Positions 53,259-62,879 of a stretch of DNA of 64,000 nucleotides are shown one piece after another; the first letter of the stretch is position 1, and every line of letters starts with the position of its first letter. A model generated the notes under the pieces. The model was not told the DNA's origin and made no database searches. It worked only from the letters and a program-made list of their open reading frames with translations. The stretch spans positions 1,798,001 to 1,862,000 of the forward strand of contig NC_017857.3 of NCBI RefSeq assembly GCF_000260985.4, in the 5' to 3' direction. Both the position numbers and the translations under genes were made by a program. The DNA is from Methylophaga nitratireducenticrescens. GTDB taxonomy: Bacteria; Pseudomonadota; Gammaproteobacteria; Nitrosococcales; Methylophagaceae.

Positions 53259-54873
53259 AAGACGCCCATTGTTTGAGTTTTAGACCGGGATAACATTTAT
53301 CAAGGTAGTTTTGGCCCCTAATCCAATGCCTAACGATGGGGTGTACTACTTTTAGGTCTATAACATCCAATGCTGCCTCCGTTATTAATGCTACTGCATG
53401 TGAAGCTGATGCAGATGTATAACATTGAAAGCTGCTGCTACAGGCTGGTTCATTGACTATAACTTCGTTGGGCCAATCAACTACGTTCAAACTATTTAGT
53501 CTGTCTATATTGTCTGTTATCCAAAAATTATCAGTTGGCAAAATACATGCGTGAGCAGAAGCAGCATATGGTTCCATCCACCCAATTAAAAGGTTTACCT
53601 TATACTTTTTCCGCTCTTGATTGACTATAAGTCGAACACTTGGCTCCCCGGTGAGATCTAGGATAATATCAATATTTCTCAACGTGTGATTTTTAAGCCA
53701 TTGTTGAATAGACATAGAAAACCCATGTGCATCACAGCTAACCCATCTCACAGCTATACTTTCTGCCAATCGCTCTACTTTATAAAAACCGATTGAGTCT
53801 GCTCCTAATGTGTGACGACCAATATTGGCAGAATTTAAAGTGTCACCATCAACTAATGTCAGCTTGCCAATTCCAGATTTTGCAAGCTGTTCTGCTACAG
53901 GACTACCCAAAGCACCTGCGCCAATGATTAATGCGTGTTTTTGCTGTCTATCGAGATATTCTGGATGTTGATCCCTTCCAGTAGTCCAGCTTACATCCAA
54001 TCGCTCGACCTTAAGAGGAATTAGTCTTTTGCTAGGAAATGATTTGTTGGAGTAGCCTTTCTTAATCTTTAAAGCTGGACCATCGGGTAAAAGATACCCA
54101 AAGGAACAGTCAGCTGCTCTAAAAACGACAATTTTATGAATACTCCTTTTTTTTCTCCCTACAGATTCTAAATACTTATCTGCATCAATAGATCCTAGTT
54201 TAGCTTTGATTAGTCTTTGTATATCTTTTAAGTTTTTGGGCCAAGTTTCTGGAGTGAAAGGGAATGAAATAGGTATTTCACATACCATCACACTTGATAT
54301 GTTACTTCCGCAACTAATTGCATTAACGTAGCGATTTCGTATTGATGAGTCATTACCGGCGATGACAATGCGTATACTTTCTATGTAAGGCGATTTATAC
54401 ACTCTCGGTAAATCAACTTTATGATCTGTTGTATAAATTTTCACTACGGGTTGAGTTGATGTTAAATATCTTGAGTAATGTATTGCCCAATAATTCATTG
54501 CCTCTTTGGCAAAGTGGTCGTCCAAATCCCCTCTTGACCATGGCTCTATAAACGAGGAATAAAATAGATCAATGATTTGCTCAATTCGCTCTTCTGGTGA
54601 ACATCCGCTTAATGGGCCAGGGTCACCATCAATACAAAGGTTCCCATGGTTTTCTATATGAGGAATTTTCAGAATATATTTTTCTGGAAGCGAAATTTTT
54701 GCTAATCCCTTGTCAGCAAAGTCACTAGGAATCTCGATCCAAGCTGTATCAATAGCTCTTTCATTAGATAAATCTGGAATCCAAAGTGGAAATCGTCGAG
54801 AGGAATTGGATGTTTCTATTTCATCCAATAGATACTTATGCTCACGAAGAAATTGATCAAACCCTTTCTGCAA
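53212..54873 (-). CDS. cap2: Cap2, E1/E2-type ubiquitin-like conjugation enzyme of CBASS
   Basis: 553-aa fusion. N-terminal E2-like domain with candidate Cys80 (HGNLCIDGDPGP). Then a linker and a C-terminal ThiF/E1 adenylation domain from about 310: nucleotide loop IIGAGALGSPVAEQL, LVDGDTLNSANIGRHTLG, and an active-site Cys region NEPACSSSFQCYTSAS (Cys478 or Cys484). In CBASS it attaches the CD-NTase C-terminus to target proteins, priming cyclase activity. The start lies 2 bases after the CD-NTase gene. Confidence 0.92.
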   Translation of the reverse strand: MQKGFDQFLREHKYLLDEIETSNSSRRFPLWIPDLSNERAIDTAWIEIPSDFADKGLAKISLPEKYILKIPHIENHGNLCIDGDPGPLSGCSPEERIEQIIDLFYSSFIEPWSRGDLDDHFAKEAMNYWAIHYSRYLTSTQPVVKIYTTDHKVDLPRVYKSPYIESIRIVIAGNDSSIRNRYVNAISCGSNISSVMVCEIPISFPFTPETWPKNLKDIQRLIKAKLGSIDADKYLESVGRKKRSIHKIVVFRAADCSFGYLLPDGPALKIKKGYSNKSFPSKRLIPLKVERLDVSWTTGRDQHPEYLDRQQKHALIIGAGALGSPVAEQLAKSGIGKLTLVDGDTLNSANIGRHTLGADSIGFYKVERLAESIAVRWVSCDAHGFSMSIQQWLKNHTLRNIDIILDLTGEPSVRLIVNQERKKYKVNLLIGWMEPYAASAHACILPTDNFWITDNIDRLNSLNVVDWPNEVIVNEPACSSSFQCYTSASASHAVALITEAALDVIDLKVVHPIVRHWIRGQNYLDKCYPGLKLKQWASFARDYDGIITEFDFE

Positions 54874-54874
54874 T

Positions 54875-56158
54875 TTAAGCTAAGCCTTTGGTTGGTGGCG
54901 CTTTGTGAGCTTGAGTTGGTCTGTTTTGAGCCAAACCACTTATAATTGGGGATGGTGGGCTCTGAGTAGCTGTGCAGCCGAAGACCTCCTTAATTATTTG
55001 TCTTCTGGAATCTAGATTATCGGCGGCAAGAATTTCATTCAAATTTTCTTTTAATAGATTTGTCCATATATCAAAAGAATTCTTCAATTGTGGATTTTCA
55101 TTCCACTTTTCAGCAAAATTTTCACCTTCAACTGTTGGATTAGAAATCCAATAATCATTAGCTCGATGTTCGATCATATATGGCATCAACTCCACCAGGT
55201 CGAGGAGGAGCTCAATCGGATGTGTGTAAACTGCTCCTTTATCAGCCAAGCCTTCGTAGCACTGTGTTAACAGAGTCACGATAATTATCGAGATAGGTTT
55301 TAAATTAGGTTCAATATAGTTACGTTTAACGGACATATCCCTATGCCTTTTTAAGAGTCGAATTGCTACGCGTAAGGTGTCCGAAATTTCAACTTCTTGT
55401 GCAGGAACAGGAATAACACTATCTAAGCTATAGCTTTCTTGCATCGAATTTTCTATAAGCCATCGCAGTAAAGGTCTGGAAGACTGATCATTTACCCAGC
55501 TTGAGAATCCTTCAGGGTTTGAGGTCTTCCACTGTCTAGAAGGAGTATTGACAACAGCTAAAGCTTTGTCTCTGTAACGATTACTTGGAGAAAGAGCGAT
55601 TTGATTGGTAGCTGTCTGGGGCACCTTATTTAGCGGCGTCGAAGGTGTAAACTCGATATAGTATCTGCGTCCTTTAAAATCTACTTTCCAGCATCTCCTT
55701 TTAGCTTCAGGCTCCCACTCTTCAATAGCAAGACCAACTTTATCGAAAAAATCCATTGGATCATTAACTTCAATCATGGATAAATCGACAGAACAAACCG
55801 CATCAATGTCAAATTTTGAATTGTCTGGTGATCTAATTAAAGTTTTAGTGCTCACTGAACCCTGAGGGATAATACGTATGGACTCATTCGGCCAATGTAA
55901 TTTTTCAACTAATTTATTAGCGATTTTGTCATAATCGACTGATGCTTCACCGAAAATACTTTCATCAACCTTTATGTGGTCATTAACCATCTTTATGTCT
56001 AGAGCTAACGCTTCAAGATGACGTCTCGAGTCTTGAATGCTATCCATGACAAGAGATTCTCGCAAAGTTTTAGTTATTTGCGTGTTGTTTTTACGTCTAG
56101 CCATAGCCTCATTTACGAGGTATGAATAATGTGTATCTGCCATTTTAATATCCTTCAT
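54875..56158 (-). CDS. cdn: CD-NTase (CBASS cyclic oligonucleotide synthase)
   Basis: 427-aa nucleotidyltransferase that makes the alarm molecule on infection. Active site: GS at 100-101 (IIPQGSVSTKT), then Asp117-x-Asp119 (KFDIDAVCSVD); a third acid may be Glu169 (YYIEFTPS) rather than the usual Asp. The C-terminus is a flexible Pro-rich tail ending TKGLA, the form Cap2 needs as donor. The ATG overlaps the effector's stop (ATGA). Clade D/G-like by its partner; not determined here. Confidence 0.92.
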   Translation of the reverse strand: MKDIKMADTHYSYLVNEAMARRKNNTQITKTLRESLVMDSIQDSRRHLEALALDIKMVNDHIKVDESIFGEASVDYDKIANKLVEKLHWPNESIRIIPQGSVSTKTLIRSPDNSKFDIDAVCSVDLSMIEVNDPMDFFDKVGLAIEEWEPEAKRRCWKVDFKGRRYYIEFTPSTPLNKVPQTATNQIALSPSNRYRDKALAVVNTPSRQWKTSNPEGFSSWVNDQSSRPLLRWLIENSMQESYSLDSVIPVPAQEVEISDTLRVAIRLLKRHRDMSVKRNYIEPNLKPISIIIVTLLTQCYEGLADKGAVYTHPIELLLDLVELMPYMIEHRANDYWISNPTVEGENFAEKWNENPQLKNSFDIWTNLLKENLNEILAADNLDSRRQIIKEVFGCTATQSPPSPIISGLAQNRPTQAHKAPPTKGLA

Positions 56159-57744
56159 CTGAGACTAATGCTATGTTGCAGTTCGCTTTCAAAATCAACT
56201 GACAAAACTTCGTTTCCAGTTATATCGAGAGCTGGTACGAATGGCTTTGAACCATCAGGTCTATCATAGACTCTGTATGTTGAATGGTTACCGGCTTGTA
56301 ACATCTGACCAAATTTAAAAAGTGAACTGGCAGGAGATACCCCAAACACATGTATCATCTTTGAACGCCAGGAATCTTGAATCGTGTTTATGGCTTGCCG
56401 TGCTAAGCTTGAAAAAGACTCTAGTCGCTCTTGAGAATGGATGCAGTTTGGATTTGGATTGCTGTTGGTAATTCTGACCCACCCAATTTTCTTTTCTTGA
56501 ATTGCCTTTACAAGCTCCTCAGGCAGTGACCTCATGTCGAGAGTAGCTGTGAGCTCTAATGATAGGATCGTCTCTGTAGAATTAATGGGATTAGCTACTT
56601 CATATGAAATATCGAATGTAGAAGTTATGTTCAAATCTTGGTTTTGCCACTGCCATGATGACCTTTCACGGTCATACTGAAAAAGTTGTATATTTCTAGC
56701 TTCACCGATAACCCTACCGGAAAGAACCAGCACAGGAACTAAATGGAGTGGAAAGATGGCTAAATAATCAGGTGAAATAACTGATGACTGAGAAGGCTTA
56801 TTGCTTGTGAAGGCAATCAATTCTCGAATGTCTGACTCATGCTCATGTAAAAAGTGTCCCCAAAAACCAGGGCGACCTCGATCATCCCTCTGTGTTCTTC
56901 GAATCATATGTCTGATTTCGGGTAAAGGACTGAGCTCTCGTCTCAGAACTGATTCACGTAGTTCAGCCAAAGATACATTTGTGGGAATTTGTGCTAAGTC
57001 TGCAAGCAGCGTTATTATCTGTGCAGTTGGATAGCGCAAACTATCCAGGAGCTTAGCAACACGAACTGTATGGTCTTCCCTCATTTGCTTTAAATATGAG
57101 ACAGAATGTTTATTAACATCGATTCTATCTACAAGCCTATGATGTGCATCGCACATTAACATGATGTTTTCAGGGTCGTCTGATGAGTTATGGGAATGTT
57201 CATTCCCTCTTGGACCATCAGGGTCAGAAGCTACTATATGTGCTAAATATGCAACTCTTGCAATTTTTGTCGTTAGTGGGGTAGACCCAAGATCTTGTCC
57301 ACACCCGCGATACATACATCTTCCTGCAGCATCATGCCAAACCATAGCAGCCGTATGGTTTGATATGGCTTTCCCACGACCTTTAAGAAATAATTTATCT
57401 CTTGAAGCCTTTAGATCAGTAATATCCCTGACCTGAGCTTCAAGCAATACCCAATCAGGTTTTGAAGTATAAATGTTATCCAATTCTTTAAATGGAAGCT
57501 CTATACGTTGCAGAAGTTTCGATTTTGATAACAATTTTAGGGTTTTTACGGTCTCAGCGCCTAAGTCACCAATAAACAATGGTGTAGGCTTTGAGCATAC
57601 CTCAAATACCTTGAATAAATAGTTCGCATGAGCATAAGCTACGCGTGACTCATTAGAGTGGTGTAAACAAAGCCATGCTGCCAGTTCAAGGTCAGAAAAA
57701 CCTTCCGGCAGCTTTTCCTCAGGCTTCAACGTATTTCCTTGCAT
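56155..57744 (-). CDS. cap5: Cap5-like HNH-SAVED nuclease effector with N-terminal extension
   Basis: 529-aa CBASS effector that cuts DNA when its SAVED domain binds the cyclic oligonucleotide. HNH nuclease at about 135-205: CMYRGCG, AHIVASDPDGPRG with His169, then PENIMLMCDAHHRLVD (Asn193, His201/202). SAVED domain in the C-terminal part (about 300-525; IHVFGVSPASSLFKFGQML). Known Cap5 proteins are about 380-400 aa with HNH near the start; here about 130 residues of unknown helical sequence precede it. Operon head after the 82-aa gene. Confidence 0.9.
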   Translation of the reverse strand: MQGNTLKPEEKLPEGFSDLELAAWLCLHHSNESRVAYAHANYLFKVFEVCSKPTPLFIGDLGAETVKTLKLLSKSKLLQRIELPFKELDNIYTSKPDWVLLEAQVRDITDLKASRDKLFLKGRGKAISNHTAAMVWHDAAGRCMYRGCGQDLGSTPLTTKIARVAYLAHIVASDPDGPRGNEHSHNSSDDPENIMLMCDAHHRLVDRIDVNKHSVSYLKQMREDHTVRVAKLLDSLRYPTAQIITLLADLAQIPTNVSLAELRESVLRRELSPLPEIRHMIRRTQRDDRGRPGFWGHFLHEHESDIRELIAFTSNKPSQSSVISPDYLAIFPLHLVPVLVLSGRVIGEARNIQLFQYDRERSSWQWQNQDLNITSTFDISYEVANPINSTETILSLELTATLDMRSLPEELVKAIQEKKIGWVRITNSNPNPNCIHSQERLESFSSLARQAINTIQDSWRSKMIHVFGVSPASSLFKFGQMLQAGNHSTYRVYDRPDGSKPFVPALDITGNEVLSVDFESELQHSISLR

Positions 57745-57801
57745 TTGTGTTTAGGTTCATCACGCGGTTATAAGTAAGTTAACCACAATCGTATAACTCT
57801 C

Positions 57802-58050
57802 TTATCGCTTCTTATTGGACTGGGATAAAACAGATCCAGCGAGAGTTTTAGTTTCATTACTATACTTAGAACTGCTAAGCACTCTTGATGCTAGATCTTC
57901 CATTTCAGCCCCTGTTTGGTTCTTATTTCTACTCTGAGATAGAGCAGATGCAGCTAGGCTCTTTGCAATATTAGAAGCATTTTTATCACGAAGCGTTTTA
58001 GCTGCAAGAAACGAGACGTCATTAGAAGTTTGTTTATTATTACTTGCCAT
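57802..58050 (-). CDS. 82-aa repeat protein upstream of the CBASS genes
   Basis: Function unknown. An Ala/Ser/Lys-rich helical protein of about four degenerate repeats built on LA(A/S/G)xxLSxS: FLAAKTLRDKN, KSLAASALSQSRNK, DLASRVLSSSK, KTLAGSVLSQSNKK. No Cys, no membrane segment. It is 57 bases upstream of cap5 on the same strand, so it may be part of the CBASS operon as a regulator, decoy or leader protein, or an independent small gene. Confidence 0.65.
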   Translation of the reverse strand: MASNNKQTSNDVSFLAAKTLRDKNASNIAKSLAASALSQSRNKNQTGAEMEDLASRVLSSSKYSNETKTLAGSVLSQSNKKR

Positions 58051-58477
58051 ATGGATTCAACCCCGTTTTCAACTAAAACTGTTATTAAATAACCATAAAC
58101 GAATGAGAATAAGTCTCAGGGTCACCGATGGTTACATTTCGGTCACTAAATTAGTTACGTAAGGAAATGAATACAACTATATTCGATTCCATTTAATAAC
58201 AATCACTTAACAATATGCATACTTAGAGTTCCTAGATTAAACGAACATTAATAATTGGATTTGAAAGAAAAATCATCACTAATATTTGGATTTGCCTAAA
58301 TATGGATAACTAAATGTTCTCAAACCCTATATTTAGATTTGCCAACTGATGCCTCATGATGATTCCTACAAGAAAAGTAAATCATTTGCTATGCTTTACT
58401 TTGTCTATGAGCTGTTCCCTTAATAAACGTTGAATTAACAGAGTTCAGCATCTACATATTTTATGAAAAGGGGGATC
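58051..58477. other. Gap before the defence operon, AT-rich
   Basis: 427 bases without a gene. It should hold the promoter of the leftward CBASS operon and of the 100-aa gene on the right. A near-identical 15-base pair, ATATTTGGATTTGCC (58282-58296) and ATATTTAGATTTGCC (58329-58343), is the only repeat I noticed. Confidence 0.4.
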
Positions 58478-58780
58478 ATGAGTACAAAGGAATGGATATA
58501 TCGCTCGAATACTCAATATGAGACAACTTTATTTCAAGAGGTGTCATCTGATGATGACAATGTAAACACAGCAACATTAAGTATTGAAAATCCAGCTAAA
58601 TTTTCTGTAAGTTATTCAGAAAATAATAATTCAAGTGCTATGGGGCATTTGATAGTGGAAATTCCTGTGTCTGTGCTTGATGAAATGGCTATTGCTTGGT
58701 GCAAACAGCGAAAGCTCCAGGGAGCATTGGGCGGGCCGGTTGGACAAGAATGGGGTTCTCCAGATGCTGACTATAAATAG
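58478..58780 (+). CDS. Hypothetical protein, 100 aa
   Basis: Not recognised. ATG at 58478 preferred: AAGGGGG lies just upstream, whereas an earlier ATG at 58463 has none. Acidic, mostly soluble, with Ser/Asn-rich middle (YSENNNSSAMGHLIVEIP) and a basic helix (AWCKQRKLQGALGG). Stands between the CBASS operon and the secretion operon with no clear partner. Confidence 0.5.
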   Translation: MSTKEWIYRSNTQYETTLFQEVSSDDDNVNTATLSIENPAKFSVSYSENNNSSAMGHLIVEIPVSVLDEMAIAWCKQRKLQGALGGPVGQEWGSPDADYK

Positions 58781-59273
58781 CTTTTATCAACAATCATTCA
58801 GTTTCAAGGAGGCTATAAGCAATATGGATTGGGACTTTAAAAAAAATGGACTGCTCCAGCAGTCTTAGCGGTTGAAGATGGAAACCCTTATTGAGTACAT
58901 AGATAGCTAAGCTTGGTATTCCTCGTTTAGAAACGATTTTAACTGACTATGCAGGCAGAATTGAAATGACCCGCAAACGCCCAGATTGTGCCAAGGCAAT
59001 GCCGAAAATGCATGAAGCAGCTCCACATGACCGGTGATTCTCCTAAGTCTGTACACATTTAGTCTCACAATTAACCGATACTAAAGGACTAATCCCAGAC
59101 TTTGTAAACTGTTAGTAATGAGTGGTTGTCAATTTCCATAGTATGTATTTTTAAATCTGATTTGTGACGTAGTTAAAGTTTTTTGAATTACGCTGTGCGG
59201 GGGGATATTTTCCTATTGTTAATCCAAAAGAGTAGTAGTAAGTTCCCTACAGGATTTCTAGGAAAACCTCAGT
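58781..59273. other. Gap with a possible gene remnant and the secretion promoter
   Basis: 493 bases with no supported gene. The plus strand at 58909-59034 keeps an open frame without a start (KLGIPRLETILTDYAG ... MTRKRPDCAKAMPK) that looks like the tail of a lost gene. The secretion operon promoter is expected on the right side. Confidence 0.3.
59183..59211 (+). promoter_or_regulatory. Candidate sigma-70 promoter of the secretion operon
   Basis: TTGAAT (59183-59188), 17 bases, then TATTTT (59206-59211), ending 62 bases before the exporter ATG. Fair match to both hexamers with ideal spacing; not otherwise supported. Confidence 0.35.
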
Positions 59274-61475
59274 ATGGATACTGGACTCAATACTCTAGTC
59301 GCAATAGCGCGATTCCATCGGCTCCCCGCCGAAGCTGAGCAGCTATCTCATGAGTATGGTGTTCCCGGTGAAGTCTTTACTGATACGCAAATTCTGCAAG
59401 CATCCAAAGCACTTACGCTAAAAGCCAAAATTCTCTCCCCAAAATTCGCTCAAATTACTAACGGCATGTTGCCGGCGATTGCCAAAGCAAAAGATGGCAG
59501 TTATTTCATTCTGGCGCGTATTTCAAATGCAATAAAAGAAGGTGATTCCGCTCGTCCGGGCGTATTGATCCACGATTTACGTGAAAAAGCTCCAGAGAGT
59601 CTAGATCAGGAAGCTTTTGAACTGCGCTGGAGTGGTGAAATCATTGCCATTACCAGACGCCAAGGTCTCGGTGAAAGTCTTCAACAAAAATTTGATATCT
59701 CCTGGTTTATTCCTTCACTTGTAAAATATCGAAAGCTTTTCGGTGAAGTGCTATTGGCTTCATTTTTCCTGCAACTATTTGCCTTAATGACGCCACTGTT
59801 TTTTCAGGTCGTTATGGATAAGGTTTTAGTGCATCGTGGTTTCACCACACTGGATGTGCTCGCTGTCGGTTTCTTTGTTGTCGTGGTGTTTGAAGCTCTG
59901 CTGGGCGGAATACGAAACTACGTGTTATCGCATACAACCAATCGGGTTGATGTTGAACTGGGCTCACGGTTATTTACACATCTTATGGCCTTGCCTATGG
60001 CCTATTTTGAATCCAGACAAGTAGGGCAAAATGTAGCCAGGGTCAGAGAGCTTGATACTATCCGTAACTTCATTACAGGTACAGCACTGACACTGGTTAT
60101 TGATTTATTCTTTGTTTTCGTCTTTTTGGCGGTCATGTGGTACTACAGCTCTGCACTTACCTGGATAGTACTCGCCACTATCCCGTTTTATATCCTTCTT
60201 TCCATTTTCATTACCCCGATATTACGTAAACGTCTGGATGATAAATTCACCCATGGTGCTGCGAATACGGCTTTTCTGACCGAATCAATGACCGGGATTG
60301 GTACCGTTAAATCCATGGCCGTTGAACCTCAAATGAAACGAAAGCTGGAAGACCATCTTTCCAGCTATGTGCATTCATCTTTCAAAAGTCAGAACCTGAA
60401 CAATGTTGCCAATCAGATAGCCGGTTTAATCAATAAACTGATGACATTGGGCATTATCTGGTGGGGTGCACATCTGGTTATCGATAATCAAATCACCGTC
60501 GGGCAATTAATCGCCTTTAATATGCTCGCTGGTAGAGTGAGCGGTCCTATTCTTAAATTGGTCCAGCTATGGCAAGACTTTCAGCAAGCGGGGATTTCTA
60601 TTAAACGCTTAGGCGATATCCTCAACACGCCGAGAGAGCCAGGCTTTAATCCCAATCGTTCACGACTGCCAGCTTTACAGGGCGCAGTCACCTTTGACCA
60701 TATTCGTTTTCGCTATCGTACTGATGGCGCCACCATTCTGGATGACGTTAGCTTGCAAGTGAAGCCCGGTGAAGTTATCGGTATTGTTGGCCGTAGTGGC
60801 AGTGGCAAAAGTACGATTACCAAACTCATTCAACGATTGTATATCCCAGAATCAGGTCGCATTGCTATTGATGGTGTGGATTTATCTGTTGTGGATACAG
60901 TTTGGTTGCGTAAACAAATTGGTGTGGTATTACAGGAAAACTTTCTGTTTAACCGAAGTATCAGAGAAAATATAGCCTTAAGCGATCCCTCTATTCCGAT
61001 GGAACGCGTTATCGCTGCAGCCAAAACGTCTGGAGCACATGAATTTATCGTTGATTTGCCCGAAGGCTATGACAACCTGGTCGGTGAGCAAGGCAGTAAT
61101 TTATCAGGTGGCCAAAGACAGCGGTTGGCAATAGCCCGCGCTCTTATCAACAATCCTCGAATATTGATTTTTGATGAAGCGACCAGTGCGCTTGATTACG
61201 AGTCTGAACGATTAATTCAGGACAATATGGCCAGCATTTGTAAAGGTCGTACCGTGTTTATCATCGCTCATCGGTTAACCACTGTCAGACAATGCAATCG
61301 TATTTTTGTGATGGACAAAGGTCGCATCGTAGAGGAAGGAAACCATGATGAGTTGATAGCCAAAAATGGCTACTATGCCAAACTCTATAGCTATCAAAGT
61401 CACACACCCGTTTTACATCCTGTTACAGAGAGCAAGGCCAAAGAAAATCCCAACCTTGAAAAGGCCTACTCATGA
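59274..61475 (+). CDS. HlyB-type type I secretion ABC exporter
   Basis: 733-aa inner-membrane exporter. N-terminal C39-like domain (about 1-130, NTLVAIARFHRLPAEAEQL) lacks the catalytic Cys, as in HlyB, so it binds rather than cuts its cargo. Membrane domain about 150-440. ATPase domain with Walker A GRSGSGKST, signature LSGGQRQRLAIARA, Walker B ILIFDEATSALD and H-loop IAHRL. GGAAAA precedes the ATG. ATGA overlap with the adaptor gene. Confidence 0.93.
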   Translation: MDTGLNTLVAIARFHRLPAEAEQLSHEYGVPGEVFTDTQILQASKALTLKAKILSPKFAQITNGMLPAIAKAKDGSYFILARISNAIKEGDSARPGVLIHDLREKAPESLDQEAFELRWSGEIIAITRRQGLGESLQQKFDISWFIPSLVKYRKLFGEVLLASFFLQLFALMTPLFFQVVMDKVLVHRGFTTLDVLAVGFFVVVVFEALLGGIRNYVLSHTTNRVDVELGSRLFTHLMALPMAYFESRQVGQNVARVRELDTIRNFITGTALTLVIDLFFVFVFLAVMWYYSSALTWIVLATIPFYILLSIFITPILRKRLDDKFTHGAANTAFLTESMTGIGTVKSMAVEPQMKRKLEDHLSSYVHSSFKSQNLNNVANQIAGLINKLMTLGIIWWGAHLVIDNQITVGQLIAFNMLAGRVSGPILKLVQLWQDFQQAGISIKRLGDILNTPREPGFNPNRSRLPALQGAVTFDHIRFRYRTDGATILDDVSLQVKPGEVIGIVGRSGSGKSTITKLIQRLYIPESGRIAIDGVDLSVVDTVWLRKQIGVVLQENFLFNRSIRENIALSDPSIPMERVIAAAKTSGAHEFIVDLPEGYDNLVGEQGSNLSGGQRQRLAIARALINNPRILIFDEATSALDYESERLIQDNMASICKGRTVFIIAHRLTTVRQCNRIFVMDKGRIVEEGNHDELIAKNGYYAKLYSYQSHTPVLHPVTESKAKENPNLEKAYS

Positions 61476-62872
61476 GCTGGCTAACCGTGTTTGGCGATGC
61501 CTGGCGTAATCGTCATAACATGGGCGAAGGCAGTAAAACTCAGGAGCTGGCTGCATTTTTACCAGCCGCGTTGGAAATACAAGAAGCACCACCCAATCCC
61601 ATTGCTAAATGGCTAGGACGTAGTCTGATTATCCTTTTTCTAATAGGCATTGTCTGGGTCTGTATTGGCGAGATAGACATTGTTTCCAGTGCTGAAGGCA
61701 AAATCATTCCCAGTTCGCGCGTGAAACAAATCCAACCCCTGGAAAAAGCTGTAGTAAAAACCATCTTGGTCCATGAAGGACAGCAAGTTGATAAAGGCCA
61801 ACCGTTAATTGAGCTGGATAGCACCTTAACTTCTGCAGATGAAAACCGTCTGGAATATGAACGTCATAGTATGGCTATGCAGCTCGCCATCAAAAAAACG
61901 TTATTGGAGATGCTGACCAGTAAAACGGATATTAAACAGGTTTCAATTCAACCGTTATTTCCTGCTGACATTACTGAGCTGGACAAAACACTTTATTTGG
62001 AACTGCTCTGGCAGCAATGGCAAGACTATCAAAGCCAGATGCATACCTTGCAGAACACCTTAAGTAAAACCCGATTTGAACAATCTGCCAGTCAGGCGGT
62101 TATCCATAAGTTGGAGCAGACCTTGCCAATCATCACGAAGCGGACTGAAAAGATAAATACATTACAGAAGAAAAAACTTGTTACCGAAACCGAATACCTT
62201 GAGCTTGAACAACAGCGTATCGAGCAAACTCAGGATTTAGTCGCCGAAAGACAGCGTCGCCAACAACTGCTGGCAGCTGAGTCTGAAGTCAAATATCAAC
62301 TGCAGACCCTCACGGCTCAAACAAAAGCCAAAACATTACAGGAAATTGCTGAGTATCAACGTCAGCTCGCCTCATTAGACGAAGAGCTCGCCAAAGCCAC
62401 CGATTTAAATGAAAAACAAATTCTCTATGCACCTGTTTCAGGTCAAGTACAAGAGCTTGCCATCAATACTGTGGGTGGGGTCGTGACGGAGGCCCAGCAA
62501 CTCATGCTTATCGTCCCAAATGAAGAGCAGCTCGAAGTCGAGGTGTTTCTAGAAAATAAAGACATTGGCTTTGTGGCAGAAGGGATGAATGCTGAGATTA
62601 AAATTCACACCTTCCCATTTACCAAATACGGTGTGATTGATGGGCAAGTCACCACCGTATCGGATGATGCCACGGTTGATGAAAAGCGTGGGCTCATCTA
62701 TGGCATGCATTTATTGATGCATAAGAACACCATATGGGTAGATAACAAAGAAGTCAGACTCATGCCTGGGATGGCTGTCACTGCTGAAGTTAAAACAGGT
62801 ACGAGACGTATTGTAGAGTTCTTCTTAGCACCGTTGCTGAGACATGGGAATGAGAGTTTAAGGGAAAGGTAA
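61472..62872 (+). CDS. HlyD-type periplasmic adaptor
   Basis: 466-aa membrane fusion protein of the type I system. One membrane segment (about 50-70, SLIILFLIGIVWVCIGEIDI), lipoyl-like motif GKIIPSSRVKQIQPLEKAVV, a long coiled-coil hairpin (about 130-320, rich in Gln/Leu/Lys), and a beta-barrel end (VFLENKDIGFVAEGMNAEI). Works with the exporter upstream and a TolC channel encoded elsewhere. Confidence 0.93.
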   Translation: MSWLTVFGDAWRNRHNMGEGSKTQELAAFLPAALEIQEAPPNPIAKWLGRSLIILFLIGIVWVCIGEIDIVSSAEGKIIPSSRVKQIQPLEKAVVKTILVHEGQQVDKGQPLIELDSTLTSADENRLEYERHSMAMQLAIKKTLLEMLTSKTDIKQVSIQPLFPADITELDKTLYLELLWQQWQDYQSQMHTLQNTLSKTRFEQSASQAVIHKLEQTLPIITKRTEKINTLQKKKLVTETEYLELEQQRIEQTQDLVAERQRRQQLLAAESEVKYQLQTLTAQTKAKTLQEIAEYQRQLASLDEELAKATDLNEKQILYAPVSGQVQELAINTVGGVVTEAQQLMLIVPNEEQLEVEVFLENKDIGFVAEGMNAEIKIHTFPFTKYGVIDGQVTTVSDDATVDEKRGLIYGMHLLMHKNTIWVDNKEVRLMPGMAVTAEVKTGTRRIVEFFLAPLLRHGNESLRER

Positions 62873-62879
62873 TAACAAA

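Noticed and set aside
58677-58868. 63-aa frame overlapping the 100-aa gene
   Set aside because: Out-of-frame shadow that starts inside the better-supported gene with AAGGGGG.
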